NCBI RefSeq assembly: GCF_013416525.1
Contig: NZ_JACCEM010000010.1
Location: 124,001-188,000, forward strand
Direction: 5' to 3'
Length of the DNA: 64,000 nucleotides
Origin: Parapusillimonas granuli
GTDB taxonomy: Bacteria; Pseudomonadota; Gammaproteobacteria; Burkholderiales; Burkholderiaceae_B
Translations under genes and position numbers: made by a program
Part shown: one piece after another, positions 27,725 to 36,643 of the stretch
Position numbering within the stretch: position 1 is the first letter of the stretch
How the letters are laid out: each line of letters starts with the position of its first letter
Notes under the pieces: generated by a model
What the model saw: the letters and a program-made list of their open reading frames with translations, nothing else
Databases searched by the model: none
What the model was told of the DNA's origin: nothing

Positions 27725-29136
27725 GCCCGAAGATTCACCTGTACAACACCTTGACACGTACCAAGGAGGCACTGGAGCCGCAACAGCCTGACCGGGTCAC
27801 GATGTACGTCTGCGGCCCCACCGTCTACAACTATGCCCACCTGGGTAATGCGCGACCCGCAGTGGTCTTCGATGTGCTCGCGCGATTGTTGCGCCACACC
27901 TACCCTCAGGTCATGTATGCGTGCAACTTCACCGACGTGGACGACAAGATCAACGCAGCCGCGCTCACTGCGGGTGTTCCCATCGGCACCATCACGATGC
28001 GCTATATCGACGCTTATCATGAGGATATGCACGCCCTGGGAGTGTTGACGCCCGACCTCGAACCCCGGGTCACGGAGCACATCCCGGACATCGTCACACT
28101 TATCCAGACTCTGATTGCCCGTGGCCATGCCTACGAAGCGCAGCATCACGTGTTGTTCGATGTGGCGTCCTTTCCGGCATACGGGCAGTTGTCTGGCCAC
28201 AAGCCGCAGAACATGCTAGCGGGCGCACGGGTTGAAGTAGCACCCTACAAACGCAATCCCCTGGATTTCGTGCTGTGGAAGCCCTCCACACCGGAACTGC
28301 CCAGGTGGAACAGCCCCTGGGGCCGAGGCCGACCTGGCTGGCATATCGAATGCACGGCCATGATTGGCCGGCACCTGGGCCAGACACTGGACATCCATGG
28401 GGGCGGCCAAGACCTGATCTTTCCTCATCACGAAAACGAGATCGCTCAAGGCACGTGCATCCACGACACTCTTTACTGCCGCACCTGGGTACACAATAGC
28501 TTCGTCACCGTGGACGGACAGAAGATGTCCAAGTCGCTGGGCAATGTGTTGCTGGTGCGCGATCTGTTGCGGCAGGCACCCGGCGAAGCCATTCGTCTTG
28601 CCCTGTTGTCCACCCATTACCGCCACCCTCTGGATTGGAATCGCCAGCGCCTGGTCAGCGCTTGCCAGACCCTGCGCCGTCTCTACCTGATTCTGGAAAA
28701 GTTCGATGCCACACAGGCCACGTCCTGCGTGGGGCCAGATGCGGAGTTTCTAAAGGCTCTGGCCAATGACCTGAACACCCCGGCCGCGCTGGCCCATCTG
28801 CACCGGCTGGCAATTGCACTGGAAAACGCCCGGACAGATGACGCGCAAGCGCACCTCAAGGCGCGCTTGCTGGCATCGGCTTCGTTGCTAGGGTTGTGGC
28901 AGCACCCCGCCGCCCAGGCATTGACTGAACTGCCCCAGCGCGAGACGCTTACCGTCTCGGATGCTGTTGATCCGGTCTGGGTGGAAAAACGAGTGGCAGA
29001 ACGCACTCAGACCCGCGCGCGCCACGATTTTGACCTGGCAGACACGATCCGGCGTGAATTGAGCAACGCCGGAATCACTGTGGAAGATACACCCGAAGGC
29101 AGCACATGGCACATACAGAGTGAGATGATGACATGA
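27721..29136 (+). CDS. cysS: Cysteinyl-tRNA synthetase paralogue
   Basis: A complete 471-residue class Ia synthetase: HLGN (HIGH equivalent) near residue 40, KMSKS near 270, then the DALR and C-terminal anticodon-binding parts. The zinc ligands used by the housekeeping enzyme are all still present (VCGPT, HIECTA, HHENE), so this copy is not obviously zinc-free. Extra cysS copies are known in Zur-regulated clusters together with COG0523 genes. Its benefit may be higher affinity or chaperone-assisted loading. The ATG overlaps the GTPase stop, and its own stop overlaps yidD (ATGA), so the three are one transcript. Confidence 0.93.
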   Translation: MSPKIHLYNTLTRTKEALEPQQPDRVTMYVCGPTVYNYAHLGNARPAVVFDVLARLLRHTYPQVMYACNFTDVDDKINAAALTAGVPIGTITMRYIDAYHEDMHALGVLTPDLEPRVTEHIPDIVTLIQTLIARGHAYEAQHHVLFDVASFPAYGQLSGHKPQNMLAGARVEVAPYKRNPLDFVLWKPSTPELPRWNSPWGRGRPGWHIECTAMIGRHLGQTLDIHGGGQDLIFPHHENEIAQGTCIHDTLYCRTWVHNSFVTVDGQKMSKSLGNVLLVRDLLRQAPGEAIRLALLSTHYRHPLDWNRQRLVSACQTLRRLYLILEKFDATQATSCVGPDAEFLKALANDLNTPAALAHLHRLAIALENARTDDAQAHLKARLLASASLLGLWQHPAAQALTELPQRETLTVSDAVDPVWVEKRVAERTQTRARHDFDLADTIRRELSNAGITVEDTPEGSTWHIQSEMMT

Positions 29137-29408
29137 CAGCCAGCCGCCTTCTGATCGTCCTCGTTCGCGGCTATCAGCTATGCATCAGCCCCTTCCTTGG
29201 CAGGAACTGCCGCTTCTACCCGTCGTGCTCACAATACGCCATCGAAGCCTTGCGCTCCCATGGAGCAGTACGGGGCATATGGTTGGCCATCCGTAGGCTT
29301 GGGCGCTGCCACCCCTGGCACCCTGGCGGCTACGACCCCGTGCCGCCTGCAAGCCCAGAAAACGAGCCCTCTTCCTCAACCAACCAGAAGTCATCCACTC
29401 CGACGTAG
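29133..29408 (+). CDS. yidD: YidD-family membrane protein insertion efficiency factor
   Basis: A 91-residue protein with the YidD/DUF37 core: [31 protein letters not shown], and the C-terminal [15 protein letters not shown]. Conserved cysteines and the amphipathic N-terminus are intact. Chromosomal yidD sits between rnpA and yidC; finding it here, coupled to cysS and followed by rpmJ, is unusual. The C-terminal 20 residues are a polar extension. Whether YidD binds metal is not established. Its presence in the zinc operon may mean that it replaces a cysteine/metal-sensitive host copy, which is inference. Confidence 0.88.
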   Translation: MTASRLLIVLVRGYQLCISPFLGRNCRFYPSCSQYAIEALRSHGAVRGIWLAIRRLGRCHPWHPGGYDPVPPASPENEPSSSTNQKSSTPT

Positions 29409-29463
29409 ACAGCCATGACACCCTCCTGTCGATTCTTCCCATTTGCTCACAAAGGAGCTTTGC

Positions 29464-29610
29464 ATGAAAGTCCTCTCCTCCCTGAAAGACACCAAGAACC
29501 GCCACCGCGATTGCCAGGTGGTGCGCCGCCGGGGACGCATCTACGTCATCTGCAAATCCAACCCGCGCTTCAAGGCCCGTCAGGGCGGCGCCAAGAACCG
29601 GAACGCGTAA
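29464..29610 (+). CDS. ykgO: Zinc-free ribosomal protein L36 paralogue (YkgO type)
   Basis: A 48-residue protein, [20 protein letters not shown] then [20 protein letters not shown], with AAAGGAG 5 bp before the ATG. It is L36 (rpmJ family). Two of the four zinc ligands of the standard protein are gone: the first Cys of the CxxC pair is Asn/Arg-replaced and the last His is Phe. This is the C-minus form. Such paralogues replace zinc-bearing L36 in ribosomes when zinc is short and thereby free ribosomal zinc; they are classical Zur targets. The gene lies 55 bp after yidD in the same operon. Confidence 0.9.
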   Translation: MKVLSSLKDTKNRHRDCQVVRRRGRIYVICKSNPRFKARQGGAKNRNA

Positions 29611-29696
29611 TGCACCCGCAGGATGTCGCAATCGTCGGTGCCGGGGCTGACGTTCGGCGTCCTGGCAGCCACTCCCCTCTCATTAACTGACCCATC

Positions 29697-30257
29697 ATGA
29701 TCCGCAAGAACCCTCGCGGCGACCTGCCGCTAGTCCACCCCAGTGCCTTTGTCGACCCCACCGCTATTCTGTGCGGCAAGGTCGTGATCGAAGAAAACGT
29801 CTTCATCGGCCCGTATGCCGTCATCCGCGCCGACGAGGTAAATGCTGAGGGCGATCTGGCGCCCATCGTCATTGGCGCGCACTCCAACATCCAGGACGGC
29901 GTGGTCATCCATGCCAAATCCGGTTCGCCGGTCACCATTGGTCAGCGCACCTCCATCGCGCACCGCGCCATCGTGCATGGCCCTTGCCGTGTGGGCAACG
30001 GCGTTTTCATTGGCTTTAACAGCGTGCTGTTCAACTGCACCATCGAAGATGGCTGCGTGATCCGCTATAACGCCGTGGTGGACGGCTGTCATCTGCCACC
30101 CGGCTTTCACGTGCCGTCCACTGAGCGCATCGGCACCACCACCGACCTGGATGCCCTACCCCGCATCACACCGGACGCTAGCGAATTTTCCGAAGATGTC
30201 GCCCGCACCAACAACAGCCTGGTACTGGGCTACAAAGCGATTCAAAACGAGCTCTGA
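29697..30257 (+). CDS. Gamma-class carbonic anhydrase-like protein
   Basis: A left-handed beta-helix protein of 186 residues, with hexapeptide repeats from about 25 to 150. The three metal-binding histidines of the gamma class are present, one in VVIHAK and two in SIAHRAIVHG. A short C-terminal helix follows. Gamma-class enzymes can use iron or cobalt as well as zinc, so a paralogue of this type is a regular member of zinc-starvation clusters (for example next to folE2 and pyrC paralogues in pseudomonads). The start codon lies 86 bp after ykgO and the gene runs into the dihydroorotase 5 bp downstream. Confidence 0.88.
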   Translation: MIRKNPRGDLPLVHPSAFVDPTAILCGKVVIEENVFIGPYAVIRADEVNAEGDLAPIVIGAHSNIQDGVVIHAKSGSPVTIGQRTSIAHRAIVHGPCRVGNGVFIGFNSVLFNCTIEDGCVIRYNAVVDGCHLPPGFHVPSTERIGTTTDLDALPRITPDASEFSEDVARTNNSLVLGYKAIQNEL

Positions 30258-30262
30258 CACGC

Positions 30263-31672
30263 ATGAATCAGACCACCCGGAATCCAGATCGCGACCTCTG
30301 CCAGCGGCTCGCCAGACGCCATGCCGATCTGTGTGTGATCGGCGGCACGGTCATGACACCCAATGGTCGCGCCAGCACCGATGTCGTCTGTCTTGACGGA
30401 CGTATCGTGTCCCTGGACGCCAGCGCCTGGACCGCCGAAACCATGCTGTCCGCCAAAGGCCTGCACGTACTGCCCGGCGTCATCGACAGCCAGGTCCACT
30501 TTCGCGAACCGGGGCTGACCCACAAGGAAACGTTCGAGGCCGGCACGCGCGGCGCGGTGCTGGGCGGCGTGACTGCTGTGTTTGACATGCCGAACACAAA
30601 TCCACTGACGCTCACCGCCGCCGACCTGCAAGCCAAGCTTGATCTGGCCGATGGCCGCGCCTGGTGCGACTATGCCTTCTACATGGGCGGCTCCGCAGTG
30701 AACGCCGAACAGCTCGACGCACTGGAGCGTCTACCCGGCTGCGCCGGTGTCAAGATTTTCATGGGTAGCTCCTTCGGCGATCTGCTGACTGATGACGACA
30801 CCGTGCTGCGCCGCATCATGAGCCATGGTCACCGCCGCATCGCGATTCATGCCGAGGATGAGGCGCGCCTGAACGAACGCCGAGCGCTGGCGCAGGCCAG
30901 CGGCAATGTCTGCGACCATCCGCTGTGGCGCGATGTGGATAGCGCCCTGATCGCCACGCAACGCATCGTGAGTCTGGCGACGGAAACGGGACGTCGGCTG
31001 CATCTCTTGCATGTGTCCTCAGCCGAGGAAATGGCCTTTCTGGCTCGCCATAAGCGCCGCGTCAGCGTGGAAGTCACGCCCCATCACCTGACGCTAGTCG
31101 CACCGCAGTGCTATGAACGCCTGGGAAGTCTCGCCCAGATGAACCCGCCCGTGCGAGGAGCGCGCCACCGTGATGCCTTGTGGCGGGCTATCAACGATGG
31201 CGTCGTGGACGTGCTGGGCAGCGACCATGCGCCCCACACCTTGCAGGAAAAAGCGCAACCCTATCCGCAATCGCCCAGCGGCATGACGGGTGTGCAGACA
31301 CTGCTTCCGGTGATGCTGGACCATGTGCAGACGGGGCGGATCAGCTTGGAGCGATTGGTCGATCTGACCAGCGCTGGACCGGCACGCGTGTTCGGCCTTG
31401 CTGGCAAGGGTCGTATTTCCGTGGGCTATGACGCAGACCTGACCCTCGTCGACCTGCGCGCACGCCGAGAAATCACCAACCGCTGGATCGCCAGCGTATC
31501 GGGCTGGACACCTTACGACGGCTTGCTCGTAACCGGATGGCCCACCGTAACCGTGGTGGGCGGCCGCCTCGTTGTACGGGACGGCGAACTGGTGGGTCAG
31601 CCCATGGGCCGCCCGGTCGATTTTCTGGAAGTCCGCCCACCGTCCATCACGTCTGGAGACCGGAATGATTGA
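30263..31672 (+). CDS. Dihydroorotase paralogue (PyrC2/PyrQ type)
   Basis: An amidohydrolase of 469 residues in the class I dihydroorotase family. The usual metal motif HxH is altered to QxH in VIDSQVHFREPG (about residues 74-85). The other metal/active-site stretches are present: VKIFMGSS, IAIHAEDE, LLHVSS and GSDHAPH. Dihydroorotase makes dihydroorotate in pyrimidine synthesis and normally needs zinc. Paralogues in Zur regulons are thought to keep the step going under zinc shortage. The Gln in place of the first His suggests a mononuclear or non-zinc site. The stop overlaps the fur start by 8 bp. Confidence 0.88.
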   Translation: MNQTTRNPDRDLCQRLARRHADLCVIGGTVMTPNGRASTDVVCLDGRIVSLDASAWTAETMLSAKGLHVLPGVIDSQVHFREPGLTHKETFEAGTRGAVLGGVTAVFDMPNTNPLTLTAADLQAKLDLADGRAWCDYAFYMGGSAVNAEQLDALERLPGCAGVKIFMGSSFGDLLTDDDTVLRRIMSHGHRRIAIHAEDEARLNERRALAQASGNVCDHPLWRDVDSALIATQRIVSLATETGRRLHLLHVSSAEEMAFLARHKRRVSVEVTPHHLTLVAPQCYERLGSLAQMNPPVRGARHRDALWRAINDGVVDVLGSDHAPHTLQEKAQPYPQSPSGMTGVQTLLPVMLDHVQTGRISLERLVDLTSAGPARVFGLAGKGRISVGYDADLTLVDLRARREITNRWIASVSGWTPYDGLLVTGWPTVTVVGGRLVVRDGELVGQPMGRPVDFLEVRPPSITSGDRND

Positions 31673-32156
31673 ATCTGAAGAGCTAAAACGCGCGGGATTG
31701 AAAACCACGCTGCCACGGCTGCGGATTCTGGAAGTCTTGGAAGAGGCGAACGGGCGGCATCTGTCACCGGAAGACATCTATCGCCACCTGCTGAACAACG
31801 ACATCGGCATTGGCCTGGCAACGGTTTATCGCGTGCTGACCCAGCTGCAGGAAGCCGGTCTCCTCAAACTTGCCCGATTTGAAGCCGGCAAGGCGCACTA
31901 TGAACTGGACGATAGACTGCATCATGACCATCTGGTCTGTATCGATTGCGGTTGGGTGCAGGAATTCCACGACGAAGTGATTGAACAACTCCAACACCGC
32001 GTGGCGCAACGGCTGGGCTTCGAGCTCAGCGAGCACACGCTGGTCCTCTACGGACGCTGCACGAGAGCCGACTGCGAGCGTCGACACCACAAAGCCCCCG
32101 AACCTGGACACTACGATGACTCCTTTAGACAAAGACCCGCCCCGCCCCATGAATAA
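31665..32156 (+). CDS. fur: Fur-family regulator (Fur-like)
   Basis: A Fur protein of 163 residues from ATG 31665, preceded by GGAGACCGG. The winged helix is [15 protein letters not shown] followed by [14 protein letters not shown]. The metal site motif [11 protein letters not shown] and the second cysteine pair CTRADC are intact. It is closer to canonical Fur than to the Zur at the head of the operon. Within the zinc kit it may sense another metal or replace the broken Zur; which metal it reads cannot be told from sequence. The C-terminus carries a 20-residue charged extension that overlaps the hisI start. Confidence 0.9.
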   Translation: MIESEELKRAGLKTTLPRLRILEVLEEANGRHLSPEDIYRHLLNNDIGIGLATVYRVLTQLQEAGLLKLARFEAGKAHYELDDRLHHDHLVCIDCGWVQEFHDEVIEQLQHRVAQRLGFELSEHTLVLYGRCTRADCERRHHKAPEPGHYDDSFRQRPAPPHE

Positions 32157-32655
32157 GCCCGATCAAGACACCACCTCTCCGCCCGTGCGCTTCGCACACC
32201 GCCATTCCATTGAGCAGGTGGAGGAAAGTCATGAATTGGCGCCCAAATTCGACCAGAACGGCCTGATCCCCTGCATCACGACTGACGCCCAGACCGGCGA
32301 AGTGCTGATGCTCGGCTATATGAACGAAACGGCACTGCGCCTCACCATTGAAACAGGCAAAGCGCACTACTGGAGCCGGTCGCGCCACACAATCTGGCAT
32401 AAGGGCGCCACCAGCGGCCTGGTGCAGGTCGTGGAAGAACTGCGCATCGACGACGACCAGGATGCGGTTTGGCTGCGGGTGCGGGTGGCCGGCTCCGGCG
32501 CAAGCTGCCATGTCGGTTATCGCTCCTGCTTTTATCGACGCGTCCCGGTCGGCAATAAACGTATGAAAGAGGACACACTGGTTTTCACGGAAACAGACAA
32601 GGTGTTCGATCCTAAACAGCTCTATGGCGACGCGCCCAACCCGACCATCTTATGA
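32149..32655 (+). CDS. hisI: Phosphoribosyl-AMP cyclohydrolase paralogue (HisI2)
   Basis: A 168-residue HisI from ATG 32149; ATG 32116 is an alternative. Family motifs are [27 protein letters not shown] and the Cys pair in [11 protein letters not shown]. The third zinc ligand of classical HisI, the Cys of DCDxDA, is Asp here (DDDQDA), the change seen in zinc-sparing HisI2 forms. The enzyme opens the purine ring in histidine synthesis. No hisE domain is fused. It is the last gene of the plus-strand zinc operon, which ends at the palindrome at 32718-32768. Confidence 0.9.
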   Translation: MNKPDQDTTSPPVRFAHRHSIEQVEESHELAPKFDQNGLIPCITTDAQTGEVLMLGYMNETALRLTIETGKAHYWSRSRHTIWHKGATSGLVQVVEELRIDDDQDAVWLRVRVAGSGASCHVGYRSCFYRRVPVGNKRMKEDTLVFTETDKVFDPKQLYGDAPNPTIL

Positions 32656-32717
32656 AAAAGGACAACGCCGCAGCACCGATCAACGCGTATTCAGCCTGAA
32701 AACGGGTAGGTGAGATT

Positions 32718-32768
32718 TGAACTGCACCCCAAAGATTGGATGAGCGTCCAACGCTTGGGTGCAGTTCA
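32718..32768. repeat. Nested palindrome between convergent hisI and TonB receptor genes
   Basis: Outer arms of 12 bp are perfect (TGAACTGCACCC at 32718-32729, complement at 32757-32768). An inner 5-bp stem (TTGGA/TCCAA, 32736-32740 and 32747-32751) nests inside. There is no U-tract, so it is not a standard intrinsic terminator, though it may still stop or stabilise transcripts from both sides. The arms also look like insertion-sequence ends, so a miniature element or IS-excision scar is possible. Confidence 0.6.
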
Positions 32769-32820
32769 TACACCAACTCTTCAAAACTCAAATACTGAAA
32801 CAAAAAAACCGAAACAATAT

Positions 32821-34923
32821 TCAGTATCTGACGCTCAAGGTGGCCCAAACCGTCCGGCCCGGTTCATTGATCCGTGTATTCGCTGAATAGCCGAAACCCG
32901 AATTGCCCGCCAGGTTCAAATGTTCGCTATACGTGCGATCGAACAGATTATCCACACCGAAGGCAAGCTGTACTTGTTTGCTGATGCGGTAGCCGCCATT
33001 CAGAGACAGTACGCCAAAGCCGCCGCTGCCGTCGAAGTCCTTGCTGACGACATTGCCTTGGTTGACGGCGTAGCGGTTCTGCGCCGCCACCAGGCGCCAT
33101 AGCACGCCAGCCGACCATGGCCCCTGTTCATAGGCAAGCGACAAACGCCCTTCCAGGGGTGGAATCTGCGGCAAGGCAATGCCATCGCTGCGGTTTTTTC
33201 CCCAGGCGTAGGCCAGCGTGGTGTCGAGCGTCCAGGCGGGCGACAGCTTGTAGGACACACCCAGTTCCCCACCGAAAATGGTGGCGTCGATATTGCGCGC
33301 CTGGGACGTCATGCCCATCGGCCCGTAATCGAACAGAATAAAATCGCGAACTTGGCCGACATAGGCCGATGCCCAGGCATCGATCCGCTCCGTTCTATAC
33401 TGCGCCCCGAAATCCAGTTGCGTGGTTTTCTCGGGCTTCACACCATCGAAGGCATTCGCGCTGCCAGCCGGGCCTCGCGAGGGCGAGAACAATTCCCAGT
33501 AATCGGGAAAGCGCTGTACATGGCCGACGCCTGCATAGACAGTGGCTGGCATCGTGGCAAGATCATGCTCGTAGCGCAGGAAGCCGCCAGGCAAAAGGCG
33601 GTCCCGCTTTTCACCGGCGGTCGGATTGGGCATGGCCATCATGCTATGGCTGCCACTCACCGTCTGGCGGCGGTCGCGCGCCGAGGCGTGGTCCACGCGC
33701 ACGCCTCCTATGACGCGGTCTCGCTCGCCGGCACGCCACGTCAGTTCGCCAAACACCCCCGTGTTCTGGAAACGAGCGTCTTCAACCCTGGACTGATCGC
33801 GATACGACATCATGCCCATCCCTCGGCGGGCGCTATGTCGACTGTCCTGGAAATCAAAGCCGCTCACCAGTTCCAGGTCTTCGGCCAGGTCAAGCGTGGC
33901 GGCGAAGCGACCGCCCCAGGTCTTTCTGTCCACATTCGAGGCCATGGGCATGTTCATGCCGTTGGCCGGCTTGAAGTCCCGCAATGAATAATTGTCCATG
34001 ACGTGATCGGCGTAGTTGTAGTACACCTGCGCCTCGATTTTTCTGAGTGTCGAACCCATATTGTCCTTCTCGAAACGCAGGCCGAACGACTCGCGCTTGA
34101 ACTTGGAGCCATCCATGCCACGGCCCGCATAGCGGGCCTCGCCGTCTCCCGTACCGGCCGTCAGTTCGATCAAGGTATTGGCATCGGGCGTCACGCCAAA
34201 CGTCACATCAGTATTCCACTTATTCCATTTCGACGGAACTCGCTCGCCGTCGCCGTCCTCGTAATCCTGGGAGTGGGAATGGTTGCCCGTCAGCCTGACA
34301 TAGACTTTCTCGTTACCGGCGGCAAGATCCGCCGTCTGGTCATGACGGCCCCATGAACCGCCGGTCAGGCTGCCGTCGAACAGTATGCCCGGTTCAGTGA
34401 ACCCGGGCGCCTTGCGGTCGAAGCGAATCGTTCCTGCGGACGCACCCGGCCCCCACAGTACCGTCTGCGGCCCCTTGATAATGGTCAGCTCATCGAAATT
34501 TGCCGGTGAAATATAGGAACTCGGTGCGTCCATCCGCGCCGGGCAGGCGCCCGGCATGGACGTGCCATTGGTCAGCAGGTTCAGGCGAGATCCGAACATG
34601 CCGCGCAGAACCGGGTCGCCATTACTGCCACCATTGCGTATGGCAGAAAACCCCGGAATGGTTTTCAGATAATCCGTCCCGTCGCTGGCCGGAATTGGCT
34701 GGCGCGGCTTCTTGGGGTCGGTCACGAACAGCAGCGGTGTCACGGGCCCGACACCTGTGACGACAATACGCTCCAGGCTGATGACGGGAGCGTTGGAAAG
34801 ATTGTGCGGCTGCAACCCGTCTGCCACCGGCGGACTCTGTGACCAAACGGGAAAAGCGCTGCCCAGCAGACTCAAGGCAGCGACAAGGCGCAGAACCGGG
34901 AACGAAGTGTTTTCTGTATTCAT
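32821..34923 (-). CDS. TonB-dependent outer-membrane receptor, copper-receptor (OprC/NosA) type
   Basis: A TonB-dependent receptor of 700 residues. It has a Sec signal peptide (LVAALSLLGSAFPVWS), an N-terminal TonB-box region, a plug with GDPVLRGMFGSRLNLL and the subfamily hallmark MPGACPARMDAPSSYI (about residues 120-135), and then the beta barrel ending in an aromatic VRY. OprC/NosA-type receptors take up copper, but close relatives occur in zinc clusters, so either metal is possible here. It is the last gene of a minus-strand series that starts at the ZevA-like gene. The gap of about 196 bp to the DUF2946 gene contains no recognisable Zur box. Confidence 0.88.
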   Translation of the reverse strand: MNTENTSFPVLRLVAALSLLGSAFPVWSQSPPVADGLQPHNLSNAPVISLERIVVTGVGPVTPLLFVTDPKKPRQPIPASDGTDYLKTIPGFSAIRNGGSNGDPVLRGMFGSRLNLLTNGTSMPGACPARMDAPSSYISPANFDELTIIKGPQTVLWGPGASAGTIRFDRKAPGFTEPGILFDGSLTGGSWGRHDQTADLAAGNEKVYVRLTGNHSHSQDYEDGDGERVPSKWNKWNTDVTFGVTPDANTLIELTAGTGDGEARYAGRGMDGSKFKRESFGLRFEKDNMGSTLRKIEAQVYYNYADHVMDNYSLRDFKPANGMNMPMASNVDRKTWGGRFAATLDLAEDLELVSGFDFQDSRHSARRGMGMMSYRDQSRVEDARFQNTGVFGELTWRAGERDRVIGGVRVDHASARDRRQTVSGSHSMMAMPNPTAGEKRDRLLPGGFLRYEHDLATMPATVYAGVGHVQRFPDYWELFSPSRGPAGSANAFDGVKPEKTTQLDFGAQYRTERIDAWASAYVGQVRDFILFDYGPMGMTSQARNIDATIFGGELGVSYKLSPAWTLDTTLAYAWGKNRSDGIALPQIPPLEGRLSLAYEQGPWSAGVLWRLVAAQNRYAVNQGNVVSKDFDGSGGFGVLSLNGGYRISKQVQLAFGVDNLFDRTYSEHLNLAGNSGFGYSANTRINEPGRTVWATLSVRY

Positions 34924-35119
34924 TGAAATTCTTCTTCATCAAATGATTATCGGCGTCCGCACGAAAACAGGCCGCTACATGAGCCGAAGCGGCATGCATG
35001 GCACGGACGACAGGAAAAAATGTGGCGGAACGCTCACGACACGCCATTGCGCAACACCGGTCAGGCAGCGACACGGAGGCAGGCAAAAACAATGCGAAGA
35101 AGTGTGGGTTCGCCTGAAA

Positions 35120-35557
35120 TCAGACGATGAAGGAAGGCGGCGCTCTGGAGCCCAGTGGCGGGCCGCGTGGCCCCTGTAGAGGCAGGGAAAAAAACGTTAC
35201 CGGCAGTACCGGCTGCGCCTGGAAGAAAACCGCCACAGCGTCGAGGCTGCCGGTTTCCGGGAGATCCATGGTTAACTGACCCAGAACGCAAAAAGCGCTG
35301 CTGTGCGACATATCGCTATCGCCCGGGTCAGGCTCAAGATCAACATCTGCCCAGAGAGCGAGCAATGCATCGGGGATGCCGCCACGCGGATCATGAGAAC
35401 AGAAGGTCAGCAGGGCATCGCCATGCTGCTTTTCGCCGAGGTTCGGCATGTACCCCGCCGGAACCATGCCGCGCAGCACCATTGCAAGCAACAGCAGACA
35501 CAGCACACTCACCGAGTGCTTTTTGCGCCAGAATCGTTGCAAGATATTGCTGAACAT
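35120..35557 (-). CDS. DUF2946-family protein
   Basis: A 145-residue protein from ATG 35557. It has one N-terminal hydrophobic segment (SVLCLLLLAMVLRGMVPAGYM), then a Cys/His region (LTFCSHDPRG), and a C-terminal half with HSSAFCVLGQL. This is the DUF2946 pattern, which is often found beside TonB-dependent metal receptors and copper or zinc genes. A periplasmic metal-binding role is plausible but unproven. It lies between the ZevB-like transporter and the OprC-like receptor. Confidence 0.75.
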   Translation of the reverse strand: MFSNILQRFWRKKHSVSVLCLLLLAMVLRGMVPAGYMPNLGEKQHGDALLTFCSHDPRGGIPDALLALWADVDLEPDPGDSDMSHSSAFCVLGQLTMDLPETGSLDAVAVFFQAQPVLPVTFFSLPLQGPRGPPLGSRAPPSFIV

Positions 35558-35659
35558 AGGACCAGATATTACCAAAGCCAGAAAGCTATCACACAGAAAT
35601 TTCAGAATACAAACATGAATCGCATAGGGTGAACAGTACCCAGGCCGTCTGTAACAAAC

Positions 35660-36643
35660 TCATAAGAGAGGATGCTGTGCGGCATTCAACCCCTGCTGAA
35701 GCAAGCCCCAACCCATCAAGCCAATCAGCAGACCGCCCGACAAGCCAAGCATGTCAAAAACCATGCCGGTATGCATTGGGGATGTGGCTCCGCGTTGAAA
35801 GAAACGCAAGGCCACATGCCTGAACGAAACAGCCAGCGTGGCCAGAAGGCCGACGGTGGCTGCCGTTCCGAGCGACATAGCCAGGACGGCGGCAATGCCA
35901 ACCCAGCGAAGATCAAGCGAATAGGCGACCAGCAGAACCAGAATCGCCCCCGTGCAGGGGCGCAGACCAATGACGAGGATGATGGGCAGCGCGCTGCGCC
36001 ATGTCAGTGCTTGACTGATGTGTTCCTTTGAAACGCTGTGCGGCCCGCCGCACTCCGCGCAATAGGCCTGCAATGTTCCTCCTCCCGAGAAAAGGGAAAC
36101 CGGCTTGCGTTTCGATTCACGCCATCGACGATACAAACCCATTGCGCTGCGCACGGCCAGCACGGCCCCCAGCAAAGCCACCAGTGCAAAACTCAGGTTT
36201 TCCAGTTGGCCGGCAGTGCTCCGAGTGCGCCGCAAGGAATAGCCCAGCAGGTTGACGACGATTTCGACCAGTATCACGGCCACTATTCCCTGGGCCAGCG
36301 CTGAAACCAGCGACAGGAACAGACCGCGCCGCAAACGGGTGCGGGTCGTTCCCAGGTAAGTGGTGATCACCGCTTTGCCATGACCCGGCCCCGCCGCGTG
36401 GAAAATACCATAGAGCAGGCTGATACCGATCAGCCCGCAGGCGACAGCCCACCCTTCCTGCGCGAACTGACGTATGGCGGCGGCAAGCTGCCGATGCAGC
36501 TCGCCTTGCGTGGACATGACCCAGACCGTGAATCGGTTCCAGACGCCGTAATGGCTCGACATGACCCATGCCGCGAGCACGAAGGCCACCATGAACGCAC
36601 AGATCAGCATCGCACGACTGACCGCCCTGCTTCCTACTTGCAT
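35660..36643 (-). CDS. zevB: NicO/RcnA-family metal transporter (ZevB-like)
   Basis: An integral membrane protein of 327 residues with about six to seven helices. NicO family motifs are present: HAAGPGHGKAVITTYLG and GLRPCTGAILVLLVAY. A small Cys/His loop (YCAECGGPHSVSKEH) lies in the central cytosolic or periplasmic segment. The gene overlaps the DUF1007 gene upstream by 10 bp. The DUF1007-NicO pair is the ZevA-ZevB arrangement shown to support zinc acquisition in Haemophilus; nickel or cobalt transport is the alternative. The context favours zinc. Confidence 0.85.
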   Translation of the reverse strand: MQVGSRAVSRAMLICAFMVAFVLAAWVMSSHYGVWNRFTVWVMSTQGELHRQLAAAIRQFAQEGWAVACGLIGISLLYGIFHAAGPGHGKAVITTYLGTTRTRLRRGLFLSLVSALAQGIVAVILVEIVVNLLGYSLRRTRSTAGQLENLSFALVALLGAVLAVRSAMGLYRRWRESKRKPVSLFSGGGTLQAYCAECGGPHSVSKEHISQALTWRSALPIILVIGLRPCTGAILVLLVAYSLDLRWVGIAAVLAMSLGTAATVGLLATLAVSFRHVALRFFQRGATSPMHTGMVFDMLGLSGGLLIGLMGWGLLQQGLNAAQHPLL

